A stretch of DNA of 39,369 nt from Spirochaetia bacterium (GTDB lineage: Bacteria; Spirochaetota; Spirochaetia; CAKZLE01): NCBI GenBank assembly GCA_021736385.1, contig JAIPFY010000028.1:1-39369 (forward strand), written 5' to 3'. The translations under genes were made by a program, and so were the position numbers. This document shows, in pieces, positions 1 through 7,458 of this stretch. The notes beneath the pieces are model-generated. The model did not search any database and had not been told where the DNA came from. It saw only the letters and a list, made by a program, of their open reading frames with translations. Each line of letters opens with the position of its first letter. Position 1 is the stretch's first letter.

Positions 1-62
1 TCTAATGATGGTGGTAACAAATAGGAAGTATCACGATCAACTGGTTTGAATATCTGTCTCAT
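1..62 (-). mobile_element. IS1182-family transposase, N-terminal fragment running off the window
   Basis: Reading leftwards from an ATG at 62, the first 20 codons begin MRQIFKPVD and end LLPPSL at the window edge. This resembles the conserved start of IS1182-type transposases (M-x-x-F-K-P-Y-x-x-x-x-x-x-L-L-P-P-S-L). An AAGGTG ribosome site lies about 7 bases upstream. Only the start is visible, so I cannot say whether the element is intact or where its terminal repeats are. It is the first sign that the left end of the window is mobile or rearranged DNA. The family call rests on 20 residues. Confidence 0.6.
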
Positions 63-222
63 CTTATGCACCTTTCTTGCTGTGTATCTATTCCCGAACT
101 CTATCATATTTTTAGAGAAAAGTCCGACAGACTCCTAGAAACCAGGCTTTCTAACGATTCAGCGATAAGCGCTTAGAATGTCATATTGCCAATTCTTCGG
201 TCATAACTTATGGGACGAGCTA

Positions 223-412
223 CTAGCAAAGGAGTTTCGTGAACATGCAACCGGACGTAAAGGTGGTTCTCAAGTGTTCATCACGATCCACCAGCCCTGT
301 TGTGTTGATGCCTTGGAACCTGAGGACGTATGGATCCTTGAAAAGGCACAGGAAGGATTTTCCACGATACGAAGAGCAAGTGATTATGCGATTATCAGGG
401 ATATGGTAGAGG
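223..412 (+). pseudogene. Duplicated 3' fragment of the neighbouring AAA ATPase gene
   Basis: These 190 bases match 1904-2093, near the 3' end of the ATPase gene downstream, with about six substitutions and no gaps. The reading frame is kept (LAKEFREHATGRKGGSQ then ITIHQP), but two residues after the H-loop histidine are changed: PYF in the intact gene is PCC here. No Walker A, Walker B or ribosome site precedes it, and after 412 the sequence diverges and stops at 525. It is best read as a relic of a partial gene duplication or of an earlier tandem ATPase copy, not a functional gene. It lies between the IS1182 transposase start and the intact ATPase. Confidence 0.75.
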
Positions 413-853
413 TCGACATTGATGAAGAGCCGAAAATGGTACAAGATCCTAGTATCATGAGTGGAGATAGATCGAAGAAATCGAATCGAATCGATTTCCT
501 TCTCTACTATTTCCTTGATAATTGATTTTTACCACGATACACTATATTCCATCATGTCTGTTCTATATCCCATTATGCAGATGCACTGATGCACAGAGCT
601 GATGAGACTGGGAGGATCAGGGTGTAAGCTCTAAACGAAGAAGGTGCATGCTAATCATGGGGAGCAGTCGTGCAGGAATGACGTCTGTGGTGCCTTTCGA
701 TTCTGAGCCCGTTTCCAAGCAGGGAATATGCAGATCTGTTGCGCTAATAATTGATGGAAAGCATGCTGTGTGTGACCGTTATCGATGCTACGAGAGGGAT
801 AGTCCTTCGCACAGGACGACTACACGTTCAACAAGAACCAGGAGATGGTTATC
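413..853. other. Intergenic stretch between ATPase fragment and ATPase gene
   Basis: I see no convincing gene here. The open frames (tail of the duplicated fragment up to 525, and one at 648-881) have no family resemblance and no ribosome site. It presumably carries the promoter of the ATPase/TOPRIM-like module, but I could not place hexamers with confidence. Confidence 0.4.
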
Positions 854-2146
854 ATGGCAAATATTGAAGGGTTTCGAATAAAGAATTTCAAGACACTGAA
901 AGATATCTCGTTGGGGAGGCTCTGGAATCAGCAACGTTCTATGCCATTGACAACCATGACGGTAGTGATCGGGAAGAACGGGGTGGGGAAAAGTACATTG
1001 TTTGATGCCTTTGGTTTTCTAGCAGATTGTTTAAAATCCGGGGTCGAAGAAGCATGTGACTCTCGTGGCAGGGGTGGTTTTGGCAATATACTCTCTCAAG
1101 GCCAGCAAGGGCCTATTGAGTTTGAGGTCTACTATAAAGAAGATGGGAATGCCCGACCGATCACCTATGAACTTTCAATAGCTGTAGATCCTTCTGGTAG
1201 ACCATTTGTGCTTAAAGAACGCCTCAGACAGCGAAGAAAAGGTCAAAAACATGGCTGGCCATTCTCATTTCTGGTATTGAACAGTGGGAAAGGTGTTGCA
1301 TGGAAAGGGGATCAGAGTGGTTACCAGATTGATGAGACAAAAGGAGATTTTGATCTCTCCCGTCTCATGGAATCTCTCAGATCAGGAACTGCTAAAGAAG
1401 AATCGAAAGAGACGGAAGTCGTCGAGCTTGATGACTGGCGAAAACTTGGTATTGCGACCCTTGGGGCACTTAAACAGCATCCGAGGATATCAGCATTCAG
1501 GCGATTCATAGAAGGCTGGTATTTGAGTTACTTCACTCCTGATGCAGCCAGGAGTCTTCCTCTTGCCGGTCCTCAAAAACACCTGAATATTCATGGTGAT
1601 AATCTTGGTAATGTTGTTCAGTTCATGGAGAGGGAGCATCCCAAACGATTTCAGAACATCCTGAACAGGATTGCCGAGAAGATCCCCGGAGTCGAGAAGA
1701 TCGATTCTGAAAGGACCAATGATGGAAGATTGCTTCTGCGCTTTAATAACAGAGGTTTCAAAGATCCGTTTTATGCCCAGCAGATGTCTGATGGAACCCT
1801 GAAAGTTTTTGCATATCTTCTTTTACTGGAAGATCCTGCTCCGCCACCATTCTTGTGTATAGAGGAACCGGAGAATGGCTTGTACCATAAACTTCTTGAA
1901 TCTCTAGCAAAGGAGTTTCGTGAACATGCAACCGGACGTAAAGGAGGTTCTCAAGTGTTCATCACGACCCACCAGCCCTATTTTGTTGATGCCTTGGAAC
2001 CTGAGGAAGTATGGATCCTTGAAAAGGCACAGGAAGGATTTTCCACGATACGAAGAGCAAGTGATTATGCGATTATCAGGAATATGGTAGAGGAGGGGTT
2101 GCCACTTGGTGGACTCTGGTATAGTGATTATCTGGATGCGAGGTGA
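854..2146 (+). CDS. SMC/OLD-like AAA ATPase (AAA_21 type), first gene of a two-gene module
   Basis: A 430-residue ABC-class ATPase of the RecF/SMC/OLD fold. Visible: N-terminal strand IEGFRIKNFKTLKDI, Walker A GKNGVGKS at residues 40-47, a signature-like QQMSDGTLKVFAYLL, Walker B LCIEEPENGL near residue 335, and an H-loop ITTHQPYF about 50 residues later. The start at 854 is chosen over 845 because GGAG at 841-844 sits 9 bases upstream of it. The gene ends 6 bases before a TOPRIM-like gene, whose ribosome site overlaps the ATPase stop. ATPase plus TOPRIM pairs of this kind (OLD, Gabija, PARIS, AbiL/Rlo) are known anti-phage or DNA-processing modules; the defence role here is inference. The 3' end is duplicated at 223-412. 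Confidence 0.8.
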   Translation: MANIEGFRIKNFKTLKDISLGRLWNQQRSMPLTTMTVVIGKNGVGKSTLFDAFGFLADCLKSGVEEACDSRGRGGFGNILSQGQQGPIEFEVYYKEDGNARPITYELSIAVDPSGRPFVLKERLRQRRKGQKHGWPFSFLVLNSGKGVAWKGDQSGYQIDETKGDFDLSRLMESLRSGTAKEESKETEVVELDDWRKLGIATLGALKQHPRISAFRRFIEGWYLSYFTPDAARSLPLAGPQKHLNIHGDNLGNVVQFMEREHPKRFQNILNRIAEKIPGVEKIDSERTNDGRLLLRFNNRGFKDPFYAQQMSDGTLKVFAYLLLLEDPAPPPFLCIEEPENGLYHKLLESLAKEFREHATGRKGGSQVFITTHQPYFVDALEPEEVWILEKAQEGFSTIRRASDYAIIRNMVEEGLPLGGLWYSDYLDAR

Positions 2147-2152
2147 TGACAC

Positions 2153-2818
2153 ATGCATTTTGAGATTCTCATTGAAGACCAGTCTGGTAAAAGAATGCTG
2201 GATGTGCTTGTTCCGAACATCATAGGTGAGAATGATACCTATATCATACACTTTTACAAAGGTATTGGCAGAATACCGAAGGGATTATCATCAAGCAAAG
2301 ATGCAGATAAACGTATTTTACTTGATCAACTGCCTCGACTTCTTCGAGGATATGGAAAAACTTTCGCAAGTTATCAATCAGGATATCAGGCAGCATTGAT
2401 CCTAGTCTGTGATCTTGATGATAAGTGCCTGAAGACTTTTCGTCAGACGCTCACGACAACTCTAGAGTCTTGCAGAAAAAAGCCCCTGACACGGTTTTGC
2501 ATAGCGATTGAAGAGGGAGAAGCATGGCTGCTTGGTGATATACCAGCAATAAAGGCTGCTTACCCAAGAGCAAAAGATGCCGTACTTGCTGCCTACAAGA
2601 ATGATTCGATCTGTGGTACCTGGGAGAGACTTGCAGATGCTGTCTATAAAGGAGGTTCTGCTAATCTTTCGAAGAACGGGTGGCAGGCTGTTGGTGCTGA
2701 GAAATCAAAATGGGCAGAAAAGATCAGCCCCTTTATGCAGGTCGACAAGAATTCTTCAGCCAGTTTTGCCTACTTTCGTGACACCCTGCGTGCTCTTTCT
2801 GGGGATCACTGTTCCTGA
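2153..2818 (+). CDS. DUF4276-like, TOPRIM-type protein, partner of the ATPase
   Basis: A 221-residue soluble protein starting 6 bases after the ATPase stop, with AGGTGATG as ribosome site, so the two are almost certainly co-expressed. Acidic positions fit a TOPRIM-like arrangement: E8 in EILIEDQSG at the end of the first strand, D87-L-D89-D90 after a hydrophobic strand (ALILVCDLDD), and E120/E121/E123 in IEEGEAWLLGD. Families such as DUF4276 and RloB have this layout and usually sit beside AAA_21 ATPases. In OLD-type systems the TOPRIM part is the metal-dependent nuclease and the ATPase its sensor; I infer the same division here. No catalytic residue appears missing. The family name is a resemblance, not a search result. 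Confidence 0.55.
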   Translation: MHFEILIEDQSGKRMLDVLVPNIIGENDTYIIHFYKGIGRIPKGLSSSKDADKRILLDQLPRLLRGYGKTFASYQSGYQAALILVCDLDDKCLKTFRQTLTTTLESCRKKPLTRFCIAIEEGEAWLLGDIPAIKAAYPRAKDAVLAAYKNDSICGTWERLADAVYKGGSANLSKNGWQAVGAEKSKWAEKISPFMQVDKNSSASFAYFRDTLRALSGDHCS

Positions 2819-2906
2819 GAACGGGAGTAACTCTCAATAGGTCCATGACGAGTATCATTGCCTATAGCTGATGCTACAAGCTACTGCAGGACGGTGTATA
2901 CGCTGC

Positions 2907-4040
2907 TCAATGGGTATGTGGTGCAGACCTGTTCGTTACGGTTGACCACAGCCGCCAGGCAGTGGCCTTCCATCCCCCGAGGGGTGACTCGATGGTCAGC
3001 AGAGGTGCCTGGTCTGTAGCCCAGCGGTTCTTCCAGGAAGCTCCCTCTCCTCCAAGATCGAGCCTGCGTGCGCCCTCTCTGTGAACAGTCTCGATCGCAT
3101 GGATGAAGCCTAAGAGACCGGGACTGTAGGAGGCGTATTCGGTATCGTAATAGGTGTAGGTGAACCAACTGTCAGTACCGTGAGAAAGGACCAGAAGGGC
3201 TGATACATAGATATCACCCAACCGTACCAGATGCAGGTCTATAAATCCTCTGTGGACCCACACCCCCACGATGTCAGAGAACCACCGGTCCAATGCGATC
3301 GGGTCAACGATCTGTTCGGTACCAGTCTCTGCGATCTGCCAGGACCGGGAACGAAGACGAAGGAACTCACCCCACAGGCGCGTAGACTCTTCGCTGCTCT
3401 CAGGGGAACCCTGCATACGCTCAAAGACGACAGGTTCACCGAAGTCCTTCACGATCTTACGACGCGCACGCTGGGTGTTCCTCCTGGTCTTGGAAGTCAT
3501 CTTACTATCCATGTAGACACTCAGGTCATCGGTGAGCATGATCACCTGATTCTGCGTGTATTCGGTACACCGGGCATTGATGTCGACTGCGATGAGCTGG
3601 TGAAACAGCGATAGCCCGGGATCGTTCTCCATGCGGTAGAGGGTGACCAGATCACAATCGGTGCTCCTGGCGATCTCAGGCATCGCCTGAGCCAGAGCCC
3701 GGGAGGAAGCCGCTTCAGCACCTTTGGGCACGAACATCGGAGGGATCCCGATGGACATGGCATCCAGGGAACGCAGGATCTTCCAGGACAGACGATGCCG
3801 ACGCTGGGTATCTTCCAGCCACAGGGCCACAGCAGGCAGATCGGTGCCATTCGGAAGTTCGATGAACCAGCACGTCTTCTCTCTATGGAAGTTCTTCCAT
3901 AGAGAGAACATCGCCTCCCATGACATCCAGGGGTTCGTTATCCCGGAGGCCTCAAGCTGCTCTACCTGGGGACGCACACGATGCCAGTCGGCATCGCAGC
4001 GTAATGGGCTGATCGTACACCTTGTTGTGCTCTCCTTCAT
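2907..4040 (-). CDS. CelD/FemAB-like GNAT acyltransferase (Acetyltransf_6 type)
   Basis: A 377-residue cytosolic protein of the BcsL/CelD/FemAB superfamily, which transfers acyl or aminoacyl groups during envelope polysaccharide or peptidoglycan assembly. Visible: NPWMSWEAMFSLW near residue 37, matching the N-terminal NPF-x-S-x-E-W type motif of the family; a basic helix SKTRRNTQRARRK; LRSRSWQ; EYASYSPG; and a C-terminal ESPLGGWKA. The last three recur in the C-terminal half of the upstream gene, so the two are paralogues. Its start overlaps the upstream stop by 4 bases, implying translational coupling. A perfect 15-bp-arm palindrome (3877-3908) lies inside the FSLWKNFHREK codons. Substrate unknown; surface-polysaccharide modification is the likely role. 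Confidence 0.65.
   Translation of the reverse strand: MKESTTRCTISPLRCDADWHRVRPQVEQLEASGITNPWMSWEAMFSLWKNFHREKTCWFIELPNGTDLPAVALWLEDTQRRHRLSWKILRSLDAMSIGIPPMFVPKGAEAASSRALAQAMPEIARSTDCDLVTLYRMENDPGLSLFHQLIAVDINARCTEYTQNQVIMLTDDLSVYMDSKMTSKTRRNTQRARRKIVKDFGEPVVFERMQGSPESSEESTRLWGEFLRLRSRSWQIAETGTEQIVDPIALDRWFSDIVGVWVHRGFIDLHLVRLGDIYVSALLVLSHGTDSWFTYTYYDTEYASYSPGLLGFIHAIETVHREGARRLDLGGEGASWKNRWATDQAPLLTIESPLGGWKATAWRLWSTVTNRSAPHTH
3877..3908. repeat. Perfect 32-bp palindrome inside the acyltransferase gene
   Basis: Arms TTCTCTCTATGGAAG and its exact reverse complement are separated by TT: 15 + 2 + 15. It lies wholly in coding sequence, in frame, encoding the family motif region F-S-L-W-K-N-F-H-R-E. 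A second element of identical geometry but different sequence is at 14882-14913. Confidence 0.95.
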
Positions 4041-6769
4041 GATCTCTGTTCTCCTTGTAAGAACGGCTCCTGATGGGGTGTTCTCATCCCATCAGGGACC
4101 CTTCTCTGACGAATACGCTGGCGAAGAGCCCAGAGTCTTCCGGTCCATCCCCCGAGGGGGAACGTGATCTTGACCAGAAGCTCCTGCCGGTTAGCCCAGA
4201 ACCGCTTCCCACTATCGCTGGTCGGGCCAAGTACCCATCGTCTGATCACATCCGCATGACACTGATCGATGAGCTGGGCGAAGAGTACCCGGCCGGGGCT
4301 GTATGCTGCATACGCTTCATCAAACGCTTGGATGACGACCCAGCAGGTCTGATCAGTACAGCAGCTGAGGATCCCGGCGACTATCGTGTCTTCACTCCTA
4401 AGCAGCGATATCTCCAGCCAGCCCCTGCTTGCCCAGTCCCTGATGACTTCCTCATCGAATGCCAGCATCGTCTCTGGTGCTGCCGGGTCACGCTCGACTG
4501 CCTGAAGCAGCTGCCAGGAGCGACGCCTGAGATCGACGAAGGAGACCCATCGGGCCTGGAGTTCCGGGTCATCCCAGGACGATCCACGGATACGATCTAC
4601 CCGCAGAGGTCCGATACGCTCTTGGAGTAGACGACCTGCTCTTCGAAGGTTATAGAGGGACTTCGCCTTCTTGGTGCTCCAGTATGCCCCGACATCTTCT
4701 GAGCATACGATCTCATAGCTGATCCCCATCTCTTCGATCAGGCAGGGGATGTGGCAGCCGTGAAGGAGGGTCTGTATCTCTTGGGCATCTGTATGCAGCA
4801 GCTTGGTCAGTGACAGGATGCTGGCCCCTGTCACCTGATGTACTGTCGTACGTGCGGTGATCAGTGCCTCGATCGCTGCCAGCTGCCCACCGGAAGGCGC
4901 GAGTGATGGCTGTCTTCTCATGACGTGGTGGTCAAAGGACTGCAGATACGTGACGTTCTGCTTCAGCTGTGTCCTGACTCTGTCAGAAAAGAAGAACAGG
5001 CCGGCAGGGTCTTCAGGATCCCCTACGGTGATCAGCCAGGCAGCACGGGGACTACCTGAGTATTCCCATGCAGCGTGGGCATAGGTCCAGCTGCTATAGA
5101 GTCCACAATCACAGGAGGCTTCACAGCTCTGGGCAGCTGCCCGTACCGAAGCCCATGATGCTGTGTCAGCCAGCGGTACGATCGTGATAACAGGAGCTTG
5201 GGTGTCCCTGATGATCAGTCGTCGCAGAGCCCTGCGCTCCTCTTCAGGGGCGAACCTCAGGGCATACAGGAGGATATAAGAGCCAGCCGCTAGTGCGGCT
5301 GCCCCCGCCGAGGCAAACAGCCAGGTACGTCCTGGTGGGACGTGCCTGAGGATTAGGATCCGAAAGATCGTGCCTGTGAGTGTCGCTACTGTGAACGGGA
5401 TCAGATGGGGCCATACGATCAGCTGCCAGGAGGCACTCAGGCGGACTTCGAAGTGATGGGAGAACCGTGATAACAGGACCGGAAGAGCGATACAGAGGGT
5501 CACGAGCAGTGAGGCCATAGCCGGCCCTGTCGGACCGGCTGTGGCTCGTCCCAGCAGCCAGGCTGCAGGGAGGAACACCGCTCCCATCAGTATGGAGAAC
5601 AGGTTGGTGAAGCGGTGGTGTCCACCGACAGCCAGGGCATGTGTAGCAGCCATGACAGGCATACTAAAGACCACATCAAGGACCAGCAGAGCTAAGGGCA
5701 ACTCTGCCAGGGTTGCTATCTGTGGACCTACCCAGCCGTAGAGGAACGGGTAGCCCAATGGTAAGGCTACTGCTGCGAGGGGGCCGCAGAAGAGCAGGGA
5801 ACGGCGTATCAGGCTCATGGTCAGCCAGCCTGCCTCCTGACGTCGGGATGGCTGATTGGCAAGGGCTGTGACCTTCGGACCGCCGGCAGCTACCGCCTGA
5901 TTGGAGAGATCCAGACTGATGTTCGCCAGTCTGGAAGCCACACTGTAGGCACCGGTCGCCACGACCCCTGATACTCCCTGAACCAGGAAGACACTGATAC
6001 GGAGGAAGATGACATTCGAGACCTGCCCGATCCAGGCGAAGAGGGCGAACTCAGAGAGGCGAGGCAGCTGTGTACGGCTGAAGTACGTTGGATGGAACGA
6101 TGAGAGAGGCAGTACACCGGTAGCGAGGATGATGTAGATGCTGTGTTCCAGCAGCATGCAGCCAAGATGCACGAGGGCAAGTCCTCTGAGTCCGGCACCG
6201 GAGCGAAGAGCTAGCCAGGAGAGGAGGAACGCAAGAAGGGAGGTGATTCCCTGTACGATATGTACACGGCTCATAAATCGCTGTGAGATCAATAGACCGG
6301 GGAACAGGCGCAGGGGGATGGACAACGCCGCATGAGTGATGAGGATGGATACCATCGATACGGCTTCTGTTGATAGTTCTTCCGGGATAGCGATCCAGTC
6401 GATGAGCAGGTCTCCCAGTGGTAATGCTGCCAGCAGGATGCCGCAGAGTGGAAGAGTGAGCCAGAAGGAGGTACAGACGGTCTCACGGAAGAGGATCGGA
6501 TCCTGTGCTGCATCGATGGTCGACATGAACCTGTTAGCAGATTGCAGCAGACCCATCTCGAGTAACGATAGACCTCCGACCAGTGCCAACCCCAGCGCCC
6601 AGACACCGAATCGGCTCTCGCCGAGGTATGAGATGATGAGAGGCACCAGGATCATCATCGAAACCAGTTGGGAGCCCATCCGAAGGACCCCTGATAGGGT
6701 GTGACGGAGCAGGAGGGTGTCTCCTCTGCGGGCGGTGGGAGATGAAGGATCGGTAGAAGGACGTTTCAT
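4037..6769 (-). CDS. Polysaccharide flippase fused to a CelD/FemAB-like acyltransferase
   Basis: A 910-residue two-part protein. Residues about 25-470 are a MATE/Wzx-like lipid-linked polysaccharide exporter with roughly 12-14 hydrophobic segments, starting LLLRHTLSGVLRMGSQL and holding typical SRFGVWAL and ANRFMS motifs. After a hydrophobic segment near 475-495 the rest (about 500-910) is a soluble GNAT-fold domain with LRRRSWQ, AYAAYSPG and FPLGGW, as in the downstream 377-residue paralogue. Wzx flippases are normally about 420-500 residues and stand alone, so the fusion is unusual. It would couple flipping of a lipid-linked glycan to an acylation step on the cytoplasmic side (inference). 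AAGGAG precedes the ATG by about 10 bases. First gene of a two-gene operon. Confidence 0.7.
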   Translation of the reverse strand: MKRPSTDPSSPTARRGDTLLLRHTLSGVLRMGSQLVSMMILVPLIISYLGESRFGVWALGLALVGGLSLLEMGLLQSANRFMSTIDAAQDPILFRETVCTSFWLTLPLCGILLAALPLGDLLIDWIAIPEELSTEAVSMVSILITHAALSIPLRLFPGLLISQRFMSRVHIVQGITSLLAFLLSWLALRSGAGLRGLALVHLGCMLLEHSIYIILATGVLPLSSFHPTYFSRTQLPRLSEFALFAWIGQVSNVIFLRISVFLVQGVSGVVATGAYSVASRLANISLDLSNQAVAAGGPKVTALANQPSRRQEAGWLTMSLIRRSLLFCGPLAAVALPLGYPFLYGWVGPQIATLAELPLALLVLDVVFSMPVMAATHALAVGGHHRFTNLFSILMGAVFLPAAWLLGRATAGPTGPAMASLLVTLCIALPVLLSRFSHHFEVRLSASWQLIVWPHLIPFTVATLTGTIFRILILRHVPPGRTWLFASAGAAALAAGSYILLYALRFAPEEERRALRRLIIRDTQAPVITIVPLADTASWASVRAAAQSCEASCDCGLYSSWTYAHAAWEYSGSPRAAWLITVGDPEDPAGLFFFSDRVRTQLKQNVTYLQSFDHHVMRRQPSLAPSGGQLAAIEALITARTTVHQVTGASILSLTKLLHTDAQEIQTLLHGCHIPCLIEEMGISYEIVCSEDVGAYWSTKKAKSLYNLRRAGRLLQERIGPLRVDRIRGSSWDDPELQARWVSFVDLRRRSWQLLQAVERDPAAPETMLAFDEEVIRDWASRGWLEISLLRSEDTIVAGILSCCTDQTCWVVIQAFDEAYAAYSPGRVLFAQLIDQCHADVIRRWVLGPTSDSGKRFWANRQELLVKITFPLGGWTGRLWALRQRIRQRRVPDGMRTPHQEPFLQGEQRS

Positions 6770-6850
6770 GAGTGCAGCTCTCCTTCAGGATCATATGTGG
6801 CTAAACAGGTCCGGATACAAGAACTGTGTGCAGATTCATAGCAGTCAAAG

Positions 6851-6884
6851 TCAGGGGGCAGATCCCACAGGAACAGCCCCCTGA
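6851..6884. repeat. GC-rich hairpin in the flippase leader region
   Basis: TCAGGGGGC and its exact reverse complement GCCCCCTGA flank a 16-base loop, 9 perfect pairs. It lies about 80 bases upstream of the flippase start, inside the likely untranslated leader. There is no T run directly after it on the minus strand, so it may be a leader stem rather than a terminator. Confidence 0.5.
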
Positions 6885-6951
6885 GGGGTCTTCTATCTGC
6901 TCCGATCTTTTGCTATGTATTCCCAGATTCATACTGTTCTGATCTGCTTCA

Positions 6952-6980
6952 AGACTAGAGCATGGGCATGGGGCTGTCAA
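6952..6980 (-). promoter_or_regulatory. Possible sigma-70 promoter for the flippase operon
   Basis: On the minus strand a consensus TTGACA (6975-6980) is followed after 17 bases by TAGTCT (6952-6957), a poor -10 match. It points at the flippase gene about 180 bases downstream. Plausible but weak because of the -10. Confidence 0.3.
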
Positions 6981-7384
6981 GGATATAATCCGTTTGGCTC
7001 AAACTACTCTGCAGGGCTGTGCAAAGCAGTAATCTCCTGAACCCCCGCACAGGTATGCTGTAGACAGATCACGATACGCTCTTGTTTGCGTACCTGCAGT
7101 TCCCAGTCATAGGTTCTACCCGCTCATGAAGTGCCTGTGTATGTAGGATATGCTCCTGGGACTTGAATGTGCATCATCTCCACGATGACTGAGGCTATGA
7201 AGGTGCGTACCAGATGGCCTTCTGAATCTCTGGTCGGTATGGATTCCTAGAGGATCGAGACTCCCTGAGATGATCGCTGCAGCTGTCGGATCGGCACCAG
7301 AGATGAGAGCAGGTCATCAGATGTATGCGAACAGAGATGACTGCTGATACCCGGGAGAGCGGATGGAGAAGAAGCTGAAAGACA

Positions 7385-7411
7385 CCCCCTCCCGATAGTG
7401 ACGGGAGGGGG
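7385..7411 (-). terminator. Rho-independent terminator of the DUF6933 fusion gene
   Basis: CCCCCTCCCG and its exact complement form a 10-bp GC-rich stem with a 7-base loop, about 48 bases after the stop of the minus-strand gene. On that strand the stem is followed by a T-rich TGTCTTTC. Confidence 0.75.
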
Positions 7412-7458
7412 GCATCCGATAGGAAAAAGCAGTACCTGCTGCAGAGAGCCAGCATGTG

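Larger units (their letters stand above)
6770..7458. other. Long intergenic region upstream of the flippase operon
   Basis: About 690 bases with no convincing gene on either strand; the open frames here are short, lack ribosome sites and resemble nothing I know. It contains a GC-rich hairpin (6851-6884), a possible minus-strand promoter (6952-6980) and, at its right end, the terminator of the DUF6933 fusion gene (7385-7411). The middle (7020-7370) holds nothing I can name. Confidence 0.5.

Noticed and set aside
648-881. 77-residue open frame before the ATPase gene
   Set aside because: No ribosome site, no family resemblance, and it overlaps the ATPase start in another frame.
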